In this document: positions 21,906-32,689 of the stretch, piece after piece
How the letters are laid out: the number at the start of each line of letters is the position of its first letter
Position numbering within the stretch: position 1 is the stretch's first letter
Source of the DNA: Calliopum simillimum
Lineage: Eukaryota; Arthropoda; Insecta; Diptera; Lauxaniidae
Assembly: GCA_951812925.1 (NCBI GenBank)
Contig: OX638370.1
Span: 41,667,948 to 41,731,947, forward strand
Length of the DNA stretch: 64,000 bases
Reading direction: 5' to 3'
Made by a program: the position numbers and the translations under genes
The notes under the pieces: generated by a model
What the model was told of the DNA's origin: nothing
What the model saw: only the letters and a program-made list of their open reading frames with translations
Database searches by the model: none

Positions 21906-22144
21906 GTAAATATCGATGTGCTCGGTAGCTTGAATGCTTGAATGTCGCTTAAATCCGCTTAAGATATCTCATACACAACCCATAGATATCAGTATATTTT
22001 AAAGTTGGCGGCGACATTTTTGCGATTTATGCATCGACAACAACAACAAAGAATTTAAAAACAAAAAAACAACGATAAAGAAGAAAAAATTATAAGGCAA
22101 GATGTTGAATTTTTAACTTTTCAATAAATGTATGTACTCACATG
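21906..22144. other. No gene seen
   Basis: Short AT-rich linker between the CA-rich tract and the LINE fragment. Confidence 0.5.
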
Positions 22145-22373
22145 TGTATGTAGGTATTCTCCCTTAACTCCTAGGAGGAGCTTAGGGCCAATATGAAACG
22201 TCTCCATTTGTTGCGATCCCTTGCAATGACTTTGATCTCCTGCCACGACTTTCCCGATTCATGGATTTCCTTTTTCAGCGAACTATTCCAGTTGGTTTGA
22301 GGTCTACCACGTTCTCTACTTCCTTGTGGATTCCACTTAAGAGCCTGGCGACTGACTTCGCTGTGTGGTTTCC
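22145..22373 (-). mobile_element. LINE 3' fragment (main family), minus strand
   Basis: Reverse complement of the last 230 bp of the LINE at 22748-23862. It runs from the (ACAT)n tail and CTCCTAGGAG through the SWQEI and GRGRPxTNW coding part to GGAAACCACACAGCG. It is 5'-truncated, as usual for target-primed reverse transcription. The coding sequence is damaged. It lies about 375 bp from a longer copy in the opposite orientation. Confidence 0.85.
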
Positions 22374-22439
22374 ATTTCCACTACCTTCAGAAAATTAAGG
22401 AGAGAATTAGGAAATAATTAAGAAAATGGGAAAATTAAA

Positions 22440-22535
22440 AAATATGGAAACTGTAATACCTTGCCCGAACCGGGAATTGAACCTGGGATCTCTGGGTTGT
22501 GAGCACAGTACACTACGAGCGCGCACAGTGCTGTC
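22440..22535 (-). repeat. tRNA-like (SINE-like) module
   Basis: The minus strand carries GGTTCAATTCC (B box) preceded by GCGCTCGTAGTGTACTG (A-box-like) and the anticodon-arm-like GCTCACAACCCAGAG. An A/T-rich body follows. It lacks a complete cloverleaf and is probably SINE-derived. Confidence 0.5.
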
Positions 22536-22747
22536 CTATTTTTTCATACACAGTGGGTTAACTAAATTCGTTTTTTAAAGTCAAAGTTCAAATTAATTCA
22601 ATTCCATTTTATTCAGTATTCTCTTTTTAACAGTGTGAATAAAAATCTGATAATAGCCAGTGTATTAGATTAACAAAATAAATAAATAACTCAAAGAGAA
22701 TAGTGACATTTGAAGAGATAAATTTTACATCTATATTTTAATACGCC

Positions 22748-23862
22748 TTTAAGTCTTCGTTGACTATAGCACTGCCTTCGACAGTGTCTCCCGAGAAAAC
22801 ATCTGGGCGTCACTGCAACGAAGAGGTATTGCCACAAAGGCCATAAACTTAGTACGTGCACAATATGAAGGCTTTAAATGCAGCGTGTTACACAACGGGT
22901 TGTTGTCACCGACATTCACCACCAATTCAGGCGTACGGCAGGAGTGTTTACTATCACCATCTCTCTTCCTTATCGTTCTTGACGATATTCTAGATAAAGC
23001 TCTTAATAAGGCCAAAAGGGGTATCCAATGGAACTTTACCGAACATCTAGAAGACCTCGACTATGCTGACGACATCTGCCTCTTATCGTCCAAACATTCA
23101 GATATGCAAAACAAAATTGAAGACCTTGTCTGGGAATCACAAAAGGCCGGCCTGAAAATCAACGTATCCAAGACTAAAAGCATGAAGCTAAAGGCAAACC
23201 GGAATGACATCACGTTTAGAGCTGGCAGCGATGAAATCGAAAACGTCGAAAGCTTCACGTATTTAGGCAGCATTATCTCAATGGATGGTGGAGCAAAAGA
23301 GGATATTAACTCAAGAATAGCAAAAGCAAAAGGCGCGTTTGCTCAACTGAACAAAATATGGTCTTCTTCCGTTATATCCTCTAAAACGAAAGTGCGCATT
23401 TTTGTTTCGAATGTGAAATCGATTTTGTTATATGGGTGCGAAACATGGCTTGTTACTGAACAACTAACGAACAAGCTGCAAGTAAACGTCAACAAATGCT
23501 TAAGGCGTATACTAAAGGTTTGGTGGCCTCGCACTATATCAAATGCCGAGCTACATCAAAAATGCAAACAGAAGGCTATAGCAAACGAGACCAAGCTGCG
23601 CAAATGGGGATGGATTGGTCACACTCTCCGGAAACCACACAGCGAAGTTTGTTGCCAAGCCCTTGAGTGGAATTCACAAGGCAGTAGAGGACGTGGTAGA
23701 CCAAAAACCAACTGGAAAAGGTCGTTGGAAAAGTAAATCCAAGAATCGGGAAAATCGTGGCAAGAGATTAAAGCCATCGCAAGGGATCGTGACAAATGGA
23801 GAGATTTCATATTGGCCCTATGCTCCTCCTAGGAGTTAAAGGAGAATACATACATACATACA
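22748..23862 (+). mobile_element. LINE copy (main family), 5'-truncated
   Basis: Insertion of a non-LTR retrotransposon that starts inside the RT domain and ends in (TACA)n. An imperfect 12-13 bp duplication (ATTTTA-TACGCC type) lies at 22735-22747 and 23863-23874. The 3' UTR is only about 17 bp between the TAG stop and the ACAT repeats. The short 3' UTR and microsatellite tail recall RTE-type elements, but the clade is not proven. Confidence 0.85.
22757..23830 (+). pseudogene. LINE reverse transcriptase, C-terminal half
   Basis: Encodes the fingers-palm part of a non-LTR RT: FVDYSTAFDSV (first catalytic Asp), GVRQ (residues 16-19 counting from the Met at 22885), YADD (60-63, catalytic), SKTKSMK and YLGSIIS. 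The C-terminal region that follows has KWGWIGHTLRKP and RGRGRPKTNW. No RNase H domain is present. The usually invariant Gly after GVRQ is Glu here, whereas the copy at 61072 keeps GVRQG. A G-to-T change creates TAA at 23734-23736, cutting off about 31 residues that the copy at 54356 still encodes. It has no 5' half and no endonuclease. Confidence 0.9.
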
Positions 23863-23874
23863 ATTTTATACGCC

Positions 23875-24280
23875 AGACAAAAGTTGTCCAATCTTTTTAC
23901 TATGTTAGAAATGGAGTACGACTTTAAATTATACACAATTTAAAAGGAATTTATGTGTAGATGTGCACAAAGTTAAAATTATGTTAGTATTTTGAATTTA
24001 AGCCCGGTAAAATTAAATACTTATATGTATACAATATTAACAATAACAAAATACACTGTCACACAGAGCTGAAAAAAGGATAATGCACAAAGAGAATGAC
24101 AGAAAGCATTGCACCAATTTCATGTTTTTCTTTTGTTTATACTTCACTTGAATTGTACCAGGAATGATAAATGAACATTTCTATTTCATACCAAATACCA
24201 AAAAAAGTGCTAAAATTATTTAATGCATTTGTGGTCGAATTTTGACCACTGGGCGATTGATCCTAGTTTTAATAATTACA
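23875..24280 (+). repeat. Dispersed repeat DR2, copy 1
   Basis: Matches 35205-35600 in the same orientation. Shared landmarks are TTTTACTATGTTAGAAATG, CTGTCACACAGAGCTGAAAA and AATTTTGACCACTG. It is non-coding. The LINE at 22748 inserted at or just inside its left edge. Confidence 0.65.
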
Positions 24281-24680
24281 TAGTTACATTAGTTTTGGCG
24301 GGACTATAGTTTAAAAAAAACCTGCTATCATTTCTTATTTCAGATGTATACAATATCAAATTATTTCCATTTTTTAAATGTTTATGCAAAATTTGCTCTA
24401 ACGCTGTAAAAATATTGGAACAAATTTAAAAAATCAAGAAACGTTTAAATAGTGTAAAATTTTTCTTATTTAAAACACTAAAAACTTCATAATACTTAAT
24501 TTAGAGAAAAAAAAATAAAAATCCAGGATGACAGGAGTCCTTTTTTTTTCAAAAATTTTATTTCAAATTGTGTATCATCGGAAAATCAATAGTTTTTGAA
24601 TAAATTAAATATATTGTTTTGCGTCCGAATTTGTTCCAGAATTTCTGATTACTTATAAACATAAAACTAGTTAGGGTGTA
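24281..24680. other. No gene seen
   Basis: AT-rich linker between DR2 and DR1. Confidence 0.5.
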
Positions 24681-25460
24681 ACCTTTGGCCTGGCCAAACA
24701 TTAAATACCCTGCACTGCAGTATTTTTAAAGTTTTGCTTACATGGTGCCACTTGTCCGACTTGACTCAGTTTTTGCTCAGAGCTTGCATTTATAGTTCTT
24801 AGCGACTGAGTGAAATTTAGTTGGATTATCTAAAAAAAATGCTTTCAGTACAGCTTTTTGAAGCTTTTGCTTTTATGGGAGATGCCACGCCCTCTTGTCC
24901 GATTTCACCAAGTTTTTGGTGAGACCTTGCATTTGTATTTAGTTTTAAGTGTCTGAGTAAAATTTAGTTCGATTATCTCAAAAAACGCTTTCAGTATAAC
25001 TTTTGAAGCTTTTGCTTATATGGGTGCCACGCCCTCTTGTCCGAATTCACCCAGTTTTTTCTTGAAGCTAGCGCTTATAATTCGTAGTATTTATGTGTAT
25101 TTTGGTTGCATTGTCGTGAAAAATACTCCTACTGTATTTTGAATATATTTTTAGTATGGCCGTAAGGGTGTCCGTTGACCGGTTTTGCTCATTTCCAATC
25201 CCACGAACTAACTTTGACGATGGAGGCAGTGTACCAAACTTCATTGAATTATCCAAACTTCATTGACTTATCTTGCTCAGTTTTCCCAGAAAATGAACTT
25301 CCACGCACACCCAGCCAGCCATACAGACGGACATGTCTGTTCGACTCAGGAGATGACGCTGATCAAGAATACATATACATTTCTATATCTACCACGCCTC
25401 CCACTCTGCGTTACAAACGGAAGGACAACGTGAATATACCCTGGGTGTATGATATAAAAA
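24680..25460 (+). repeat. Dispersed repeat DR1, forward copy
   Basis: The fullest plus-strand copy: TTTGGCCTGGCCAAAC, two TTTTGAAGCTTTTGCTT blocks with GCCACGCCCTCTTGTCC, then CGTTGACCGG, CAGCCAGCCATACAG, GCTGATCAAGAATAC and the end TACCCTGGGTGTATGA. It defines the empty site for the FB-A insertion at 10157-13118. Confidence 0.75.
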
Positions 25461-27345
25461 CAACCTTTATTACGGATTTCCTTGATTTTTTCCAGCTTTT
25501 AAAGCCACGCGGACCTTACCGTTATTGCATCGAGAAATTTGTGGTCATCGTTTCGCTTTAGTTGTACTTCTAGGAGGCTACTACCTCTTTTTTGCTTTAT
25601 GGTAAGCTTTGTGTAGAATTAGTGTGTGGCCAATGGTAAGGAAAGCTGTATTGCAGGGGTCAGTGAAAATCCTTAAATTTTCTACGTTCTACTTAAATAC
25701 TTTATATTTTTCACCAACAAAATGCATCATGTCTTAAGCATCCTATAGAAATTTACAACTTTATCTATCTAAATATCGTCTAGCAGTTGCTCTAAAAATC
25801 AATTAAGAGATTTATTGAACTTGACGGAATATGTTGCATTTACCTTATGCCAAACAAATATGCATCAGTAAAAGGATAATGGAAAAAAATTGTCCCATGC
25901 TGTGAGCCACTATTGCACTTTCGCTGATGCTACCAAAAAAGTGCCACAAAAAATAAAAATAAATATGAACCAAACTGAACCATGCAATATTGGCTGAATT
26001 CCAGTTAAAAGAAAAAACCAAAAACTCGGAGCATTTCGGGCGACCTAAAAAAAAGAATGTTGAAGACTGAATGTATGTGGAATAAAAAGAAAAACTGCTG
26101 AACAAAAAAAAACATGCAAAAAATATTTATAAGAGCGATGCCATAAAAACTTGGCTTACATTTTACTGCTCACTATATGGGTAGTTTTTAGTACTAAAAC
26201 GCATAAAAATGCATTTATGTGCCTGCATTCAAAGGTTATATCTCGTTTGTTTTTAATCTTCTGGTGCCCCTGTTAGATTGGTAATAACCTTTTTTGATTG
26301 GATTGTTTATATAGCAAATTCTAAGGCCATATATGAAATATATTTTTTATTTCTCGAATAAGAATCTTCAAATCAAATTTTAAATAAATATAAAATAAAA
26401 GTTTTAATCATTCATTATCGAAATTTAAACAGAAATTATATCCAAATACAAAATAGTTGCTTTATTGTGGAATAAGCATTCTACTTCACTGAAGTATCAT
26501 ATTTCACTGAAATATCATTGAAACATCATTCTTCAGCGAATTATCGTACTTCACAGAAATATTATACATAATTAATTATCAAAGAGCACGAAATATTGTG
26601 GGAAAAGCTTAGAGGCATTCACCACTCTCGTGAAGCTCTGAACATGGGAAGATGGTCTGGGTAGGCGTCACGTTTCCTTTGGCAGATATGGGCAAGATTC
26701 CTCCTGGCAAATCTTACCGTCACGTGATTTACGGCCGTTTATCCTTCTCTATTGATTACAAAACAAACCCAAATTTATTTATACAAACAACAAATACAAT
26801 TTTAGTAATCGATTTTCCTCGATTCGTTTTTCTTTTTCTTCTCTTTATTTTCGATTTGTGTTATTTTTTATCGTGTTTGCCTGCACCCATTAAATTTTCA
26901 ATCTTCATTCGATTTTTTAAATCTTTTAGTTCTGTTGTAACTCATAAGCATAGCGTCAGAAAATGCACTAAAATCGGGGATGGCGCTGCTTCAATTCGTT
27001 TTTCTTTTTCTGATTTCATTGCCTAAACTGATTTTTGCTTTAAGCCAAAAAAAAAACAGAGGCAGCAGACATTGTGTCAGACATCGTTCTTGTGTGGGCG
27101 GCCTAAGTGTGGGTTTTATTCATATAAATGTATGATTATGGGCCCTTTATTTGGCAATAATATGATTATGTATAATGCTAAAGTATGTTAAAATATTACA
27201 ATTTCAAAATCTTTGATTCAACAAACATGACTAAATTATACTAGTCAACAAATAAATGTATTTTTCTAGAGCACAAGCATTGTTCTTCCTAATGACATTT
27301 CGATTTTAAAAATAATTTCTATATAAGTGAAGATAAGTAAAAGAA
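25461..27345. other. No convincing gene
   Basis: Includes a 124-codon ORF (26652-27026) that is F/L/S-rich, low in complexity and without a domain. The stretch 26860-27060 is less repetitive. No splice structure could be supported. Confidence 0.4.
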
Positions 27346-27935
27346 ATAGAAGTTGAAGTAGAAGTAGAAGTAGAAGTAGAAGTAGAAGTAGAAGTAGAAG
27401 AAGATGTAGAAGTAGAAGTAGAAGTAGAAGTAGAAGTAGAAGTAGAAGTAGAAGTAGAAGTAGAAGTAGAAGTAGAAGTAGAAGTAGAAGTAGAAGTAGA
27501 AGTAGAAGTAGAAGTAGAAGTAGAAGTAGAAGTAGAAGTAGAAGTAGAAGTAGAAGTAGAAGTAGAAGTAGAAGTAGAAGTAGAAGTAGAAGTAGAAGTA
27601 GAAGTAGAAGTAGAAGTAGAAGTAGAAGTAGAAGTAGAAGTAGAAGTAGAAGTAGAAGTAGAAGTAGAAGTAGAAGTAGAAGTAGAAGTAGAAGTAGAAG
27701 TAGAAGTAGAAGTAGAAGTAGAAGTAGAAGTAAAAGTAGAAGTAGAAGTAGAAGTAGAAGTAGAAGTAGAAGTAGAAGTAGAAGTAGAAGTAGAAGTAGA
27801 AGTAGAAGAAGAAGTAGAAGTAGAAGTAGAAATAGAAGTAGACATAGAAATAGAAGTAGAAGTAGAAATAGAAGCAGAAGCAGAAGTAGAAGCAGAAGCA
27901 GAAGTAGAGTAGATGTAGGAGTTAAGGTAAAAGCA
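27346..27935. repeat. GAAGTA hexanucleotide microsatellite, about 590 bp
   Basis: Close to 100 tandem copies of GAAGTA with few interruptions between 27420 and 27800 and increasing variants (GAAATA, GAAGCA) at both edges. A period of six keeps several frames open, which produces long poly-Leu and Thr/Ser ORFs on the minus strand. These are artefacts of the repeat. Confidence 0.98.
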
Positions 27936-27939
27936 AATG

Positions 27940-28687
27940 TCAAGTAGAAGTTAAGTAAAGTGCTAAATTCTGCATACCAAAAACTTCATTATTGGCTGAA
28001 ATTTTGGAAAAGTTATGCAAAATATTAAACTATGAAAAATTTTCGTCTATTGAATAGCAGATTTTACTCTCCGCTGCTGAAATCGTCAACATTTTAATAG
28101 AAAACAGTAGGCCTTAAGGCAAATGTAAGCACTGGCCACCAAAAACACTGTCACAGTTCAGTAGTTGTTAACCATGTTGTCATGTGAAAGTGTATGTCAG
28201 TAGATGCATTGTGAATACGTGGCGTTCATTAGCGTTAAAATACCAATTGCGCTGTATGTACTCGTATATATGTATGTACCTATACATACATGTATTAAAA
28301 TATTTCGCTAAAGACCATAGTAGTGAAAGCCAAAATTTGTAAGAGTTCAAATAGGACATCAGAGAATGAAGCAACTTGCCACCAACAATTGGTATGGTAG
28401 TCATGAACTTTTGCTGTCTGTCAGTTCAAGCGACCGTCGATGGTTTGTCCGTCTGGTAGCGCGCGCTCTTCGCAACTTTGTTTCAATTTAGTTACAAGTC
28501 AATGAATTCTATTAAGCCATAGCACTTCTCTTTACTTGTATGAGTTTGAATGCTGCTAAATAGCTATGTATGTATTAATGCCATCTCTTTAGATGTGTGT
28601 AAATATTTTCAGCGATGGCTTTTTACGGTACGCCTGCTTATATATTAGGAACATTTATTTTAAGAAACTCTTTGTTATAAATAGACA
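27940..28687. other. No gene seen
   Basis: Apparently single-copy AT-rich DNA with CATA-type short repeats at 28255-28290. Confidence 0.5.
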
Positions 28688-28830
28688 AGTGGCGATCTTC
28701 TCCGACAGTCAGGCCACTATCAAAGCTATGAACTCAGTAACAATAAAATCGAAACTAGTTGACGAATGCAGAAGTATTTTAATAGATCTAGGAGGTCAAT
28801 CTGAACTTACACTCGTTTAGGATTCAGAGT
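28688..28830 (+). pseudogene. LINE RNase H fragment
   Basis: The reading frame gives VAIFSDSQATIKAM, matching the SDSQAAI-type second catalytic motif of the RNase H domain in I/Jockey/R1-type LINEs. It is followed by LVDECRSIL and SELTLV, after which a TAG falls where Trp of the next motif is expected. Only about 47 codons survive. Confidence 0.7.
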
Positions 28831-29954
28831 AAACTCCGATAGGTATAGTGATGAAAAGGCTTTTCTCGCATTTCCTCACCGAAGGGAATATTAGATGGAA
28901 AACTTTAGAAACATGAAAGATTTCCAGTCAATCTGGCTTTTATTTGGCAATTCAAAAACATCAGATCTGTTATACAGAAACCACACTGATATTTCAAGAA
29001 TCGCTGCAGTTTTAGTTCGCTAGTGAAATCATGATTATATGTACAAATCTATATCAGGCACACCGTTTGATTGAATTGAGCTACGTTGTGCTATTCCTTG
29101 TTGCCCAAAAAATTTCAATGGGAATTTTCACTGTTACCGAAGCTTTTATTGCTGAATGGGTTTAGCTTTTCGGAAATTGAATTCAAATCGAACCCAGCTG
29201 TAATTTTGTCATTAAAATTAAAATTTAACTTCTGTCCAGTTTTATTAGAATTTAAAATTAGGTGAGTATTTTAAAATATGTATGCTTGTATTGCATTGTA
29301 TTCTCCTGCAGCTCTCAGGTAGAGCATAGTGGCAAAATAATACATTTCCATTGAATGAAATTATTTGTTAATTTTTTTATTTTTTTTTTTTTTATCTCAT
29401 TTTCTACAACCATCTGATGCACTTTTAGATGGTGAGAGGTTTAGTATGCGTCTTAAGTAGCCAAGTAGATATATTTATATGTGAAGCTGTCGACTTTTTT
29501 GTCATCATTGCGAACCTTTAAATTGATAACATTTCTAGATGGGTTAAGCTTCCCAGTTATATTATTGGTTCCATTGGTTTTTGCAGCTGACACTGTAATT
29601 TTGACTGCCCTGACTATCTTGATCTGTGTGACGAAAGAGCCGTGTTGAACGCCTAATATGGAAAAAAATTGTCAATGACTCGCATTTAAAACCTTTGTAT
29701 TGCTCATGAAATACCGTAGTTTATCGAGACAAATTAAAGCGAAGCGTGCCCAGTCCTCAAAATAGGTCGAAAAACATTATTGTTGAAAAAAATACACAAC
29801 ATACCAAAACAAAACCAGTATTTGACGATGTATTTGTACAAAAAAGGAAACCAAGGGTTCCGCATACTTTCAAGTTAGGCCCGTTCTGGAGGTCCGTGTA
29901 CAGCTAAGTATTTAACCGTTTTACATCCCTTACTTTTGATCATAAACAAAATCC
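28831..29954. other. No gene seen
   Basis: AT-rich DNA with no ORF above 60 codons that I can interpret. Confidence 0.5.
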
Positions 29955-30036
29955 TTTATATGAGCCGTTCAAAATGACAATGGTGCAACTTCAAATCGAG
30001 GCATAAGTAATGTCATATAAATTATGTGCCATAATG
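29955..30036. repeat. Left arm of an element enclosing the piggyBac relic
   Basis: ATATGAGCCGTTCAAAATG and GGTGCAAC (29957-30005) and TAATGTCATATAAATT are inverted at 32290-32366. The piggyBac-like relic therefore lies inside an older inverted-repeat element spanning about 29957-32366. Confidence 0.65.
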
Positions 30037-30096
30037 ATCGGTTATTTGGGCGATATAATTTTTTCAACCTAACCTATTAATGCCCAGCGGTGCCAT

Positions 30097-30140
30097 GTAT
30101 GTATGTATTCTCCTTTAACTCCTAGGAGGAGCATAGGGCC
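30097..30140 (-). mobile_element. 44-bp LINE 3' end with target duplication
   Basis: Exactly the last 44 bp of the main LINE family (ATACATAC tail, CTCCTAGGAG), flanked by the perfect 11-bp duplication AGCGGTGCCAT (30086-30096 and 30141-30151). It interrupts the left terminus of the piggyBac relic. It is an extreme 5' truncation. Confidence 0.95.
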
Positions 30141-30639
30141 AGCGGTGCCATACGGCACCCAAAAATTTTTTCACTTTAAAAATAATTTAAAAATAACCAA
30201 AGCAACATTTGACTTTGCAGAACAGATAATTAACAATTTTAATGTTTTCCCTTTAATTCAAAATTAATTTTTTATTAGTTTGTGTCAAGCGTTCGCTGTA
30301 GTGGTTGTTTTTAAATGGTGTCTTGTGCGCAAAGTGAAAAATTTTCCAATGCCGCGGTACCGCAGGTAAACAATCACCTTTTATTGCTATTTTGGTGTAT
30401 CTTTCTGAAATTTTTTTTACACAGTGTTATTCTAAAAAGATTCATTCATATTTTAAAATTCAAAACATTAAAATCTATGAAAAATTAAAAGAGTTGTGAT
30501 GATTTGAAAAACCAGAGTGCCGTACGGCACCGCTGGGCAATAGCTAGCAAGAAACAGTATTTTTTTTTAAGTGCCTTACGGCAGTGCTGGGCATAAGCTA
30601 ACATAAATTGTTTATTTTCTTTTTGAGTGCACAGTGGTC

Positions 30640-31030
30640 TCAGATGGTATATTTTGGTTCAAAAATCAAATCTTATTTTAGTATATAATATCTCGCAAGC
30701 TATGCAAGCGATATTTATGAAATTTTTAAGATTACGCTCCATCGTGTATACCGTGCTCTGGACGAAAATTGGGCGTAAAAATACGATGTCACGCCTACTT
30801 TTTTGTGACATTGAAACACGTTAAATCTCACAAGCTACAGAAGCTTTTTCGTTGAAACTCGGTAGGTAGGTGTCGGACGTGAATACTGTACAATGGTCTA
30901 AAAGTGGGCGTTATCAAACTAGTGCAACGACTATTTTTTAACGATAGAAAATTTTAACACCTAATATTTCGGAAGCTAGACAAGATATATCGATGAAATT
31001 TGGTAGATAAGTATGGAGCGTGAATATTAT
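30640..31030 (+). repeat. Modules of about 170 bp with AAATTTGGTAGATAAG type cores
   Basis: Repeated phrases (CTCRCAAGCTA, GATGAAATTTGG-like, AAAGTGGGCG, ACTATTTTTTAACG) show two or three diverged units of the same satellite-like type seen at 18-19 kb. Non-coding. Confidence 0.5.
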
Positions 31031-31086
31031 ACAATTGTTCAAACAACAGTTGGTAGTATAATCGTGCGGAGCATAAAAGAGTGCAA

Positions 31087-31472
31087 GTACCACGACCTCT
31101 CGTAGTCAAGGAATATAATGTTTCAATGGGAAGCACAGATCGAATGGTGGTCAGATATTTTCACTGGCTGTTAGATGTTTCGATTCAGAATGCCTGGTAA
31201 CTCCAAAAGCGTTGTATTGAAGCTAATGACGCTGGCAGTGCTGCTTTGCCAGAATTAGACTTCCGCTGAAAAATTGCATGTCATTTCTGCTGTACTTATG
31301 GTCTAAGAAAACTACCATCTAACCACCGTTATCCAAAATGGCAGGAAGAATTCATTCCATTTTTTAATAAAAGTTTCGACACATCTAGATCAAAAAGGAG
31401 GCAGACGAAAATGCTCTGGTGCAACATGCAATTCTCAAACTAGAAATATGTGCTGTAAGTGCATTGAATGTT
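31087..31472 (+). pseudogene. piggyBac-type transposase C-terminus
   Basis: Conceptual translation runs VPRPLVVKEYN, then the position of the MGGVD motif (MGSTD here), then HWLLDVSIQNAW, KWQEEF and a terminal cysteine-rich stretch TRNMCCKCIEC before TAA. These match the order of the final part of DDE_Tnp_1_7 transposases. Two stops (after QNAW and after LDFR) interrupt it. The N-terminal two thirds, including two catalytic Asp residues, are missing. The TTAA-type ends around it support the assignment. Confidence 0.75.
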
Positions 31473-31599
31473 AACTTACATACCATTTCCATCCTGCATA
31501 ATTATGTAATCTAAATGCATACAATGTAACTTAATTTATTTTTATGTTTTTTATTATTTAATAAAATTGTGTCTTAGTGTTTATCCTGTCTCCACACCG

Positions 31600-31980
31600 A
31601 ACTTCATAAAAATCGATGCAACGGCTGAGCTGTCATAGTACTTTTTTTATTTAGGGGAGTGGCACCGTCGACTTAAAAACAAAAATACCATATTATCGTT
31701 CCTTAGTGCTGATATAATCTCCGTACCAAATTTCATCGATGCAGCGGTTTAGCTGTGAGAGCGTATTTTCCATTTCGGGGCGTGGCACCGCCCACTTAAA
31801 AACATATAGGTCATATTATCGTACCTTAGTGCTAACCCCGTACCAATACCAAATGTCATGAAAATCTATGAAGCGGTTCAGCACTGAGAGTGAATTTCAC
31901 ATTTAGGGGCGTGGCAACGCCCACTTTTACAAAAATAAAATTTTGTGCGCTGCTCCTTTTCACGACCTTTCTAACAAAAA
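31600..31980 (+). repeat. Tandem modules of about 130-145 bp
   Basis: Three units share CATATTATCGTNCCTTAGTG, TACCAAATTTCAT, GCRGCGGTTYAGC and GGGGCGTGGCACCGCCCAC. They belong to the same broad class as the 18-kb modules and lie inside the piggyBac relic downstream of the transposase remnant. Confidence 0.7.
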
Positions 31981-32289
31981 AAAAGTCATGCAAATATGTT
32001 TTAAATAAGGCATCTAAACATGGACTAAACCGATTTCGTTTGCCTGTTTATATATAGTTGCCCAGCGGTGCCATATGGCACCCAGTCACTGAGCCGTTCC
32101 TGAGCAAGGCTTAGCAAATTTTTTTTTCACAATTATAGTTTGAGTTCTGGAGGCTACGTCCTGAAAATTTCAACCTTCTGTCTACCGTGGTTCCCGCTGG
32201 GCACTAATGGGTTAATTTCAACAATTCCTTATCATCAAGTATGTAAATTTTTCGTAAAAACAGAAATCAGTTTTATTCATCCCTAACAA

Positions 32290-32366
32290 AATGTCAGCCA
32301 ATTTATATTATGACATTACTTTCGTTTAAGAGTTGCACCAGTGTCATTTTGAACGGCTCATATAAT
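32290..32366. repeat. Right arm matching 29955-30036
   Basis: Contains the inverse of ATATGAGCCGTTCAAAATG (32344-32366) and of GGTGCAAC. See the left arm. Confidence 0.65.
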
Positions 32367-32689
32367 GCTCATCTAGAGAATAAAACCTAAAAAAATCGTT
32401 CAAATCCTCAAATATAAAAAAAAAAAAAATTTTTGTTGCTTGTGCACTCGAAAAATTGTAGACGCGCTCAACCCAACAGATTTAACATGGAAAAGAGAAG
32501 CTGATGGGTTCCGAGTTATTAAGATTTTCTAAAACCCCGGACGAAGCCGAGAAATTTTGCAAAAATATATATAATAAAACCTCACCGGGCAACATATCCA
32601 CATATTAAACAAAAAATAACCTCAGAAAGGAGTTAAAAAACTGATTTTTTTTTTTAAAAAAAGGGGTGGTTTATTTTGTTCCATGTATG
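32367..32689. other. No gene seen
   Basis: AT-rich linker; nothing recognisable. Confidence 0.5.

Larger units (their letters stand above)
30073..32211. mobile_element. piggyBac-like relic, about 2.1 kb
   Basis: Ends CCTATTAATGCCCAGCGG and the inverse of CCCATTAGTGCCCAGCGG are flanked by CTAA (mutated TTAA, 30069-30072) and TTAA (32212-32215). GCCCAGCGG also occurs in subterminal positions near 30520, 30585 and 32063, partly inverted, like the internal repeats of piggyBac ends. The interior holds a decayed transposase C-terminus (31087-31472) plus GGCGTGGCACC modules. Confidence 0.7.

Noticed and set aside
22145..23874. The two opposite LINE copies as one foldback element
   Set aside because: They differ in length and truncation point, and the second has its own target duplication, so they are separate insertions.
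26652..27026. 124-codon ORF with MVWVGVTF resembling a transposase motif
   Set aside because: Only a few residues match, the rest is F/L-rich low-complexity sequence, and no terminal repeats were found.
27266..27943. Long minus-strand ORFs of 225 and 179 codons (poly-Leu and Thr/Ser repeats)
   Set aside because: They are translations of the GAAGTA microsatellite; a period-six repeat keeps frames open without selection.
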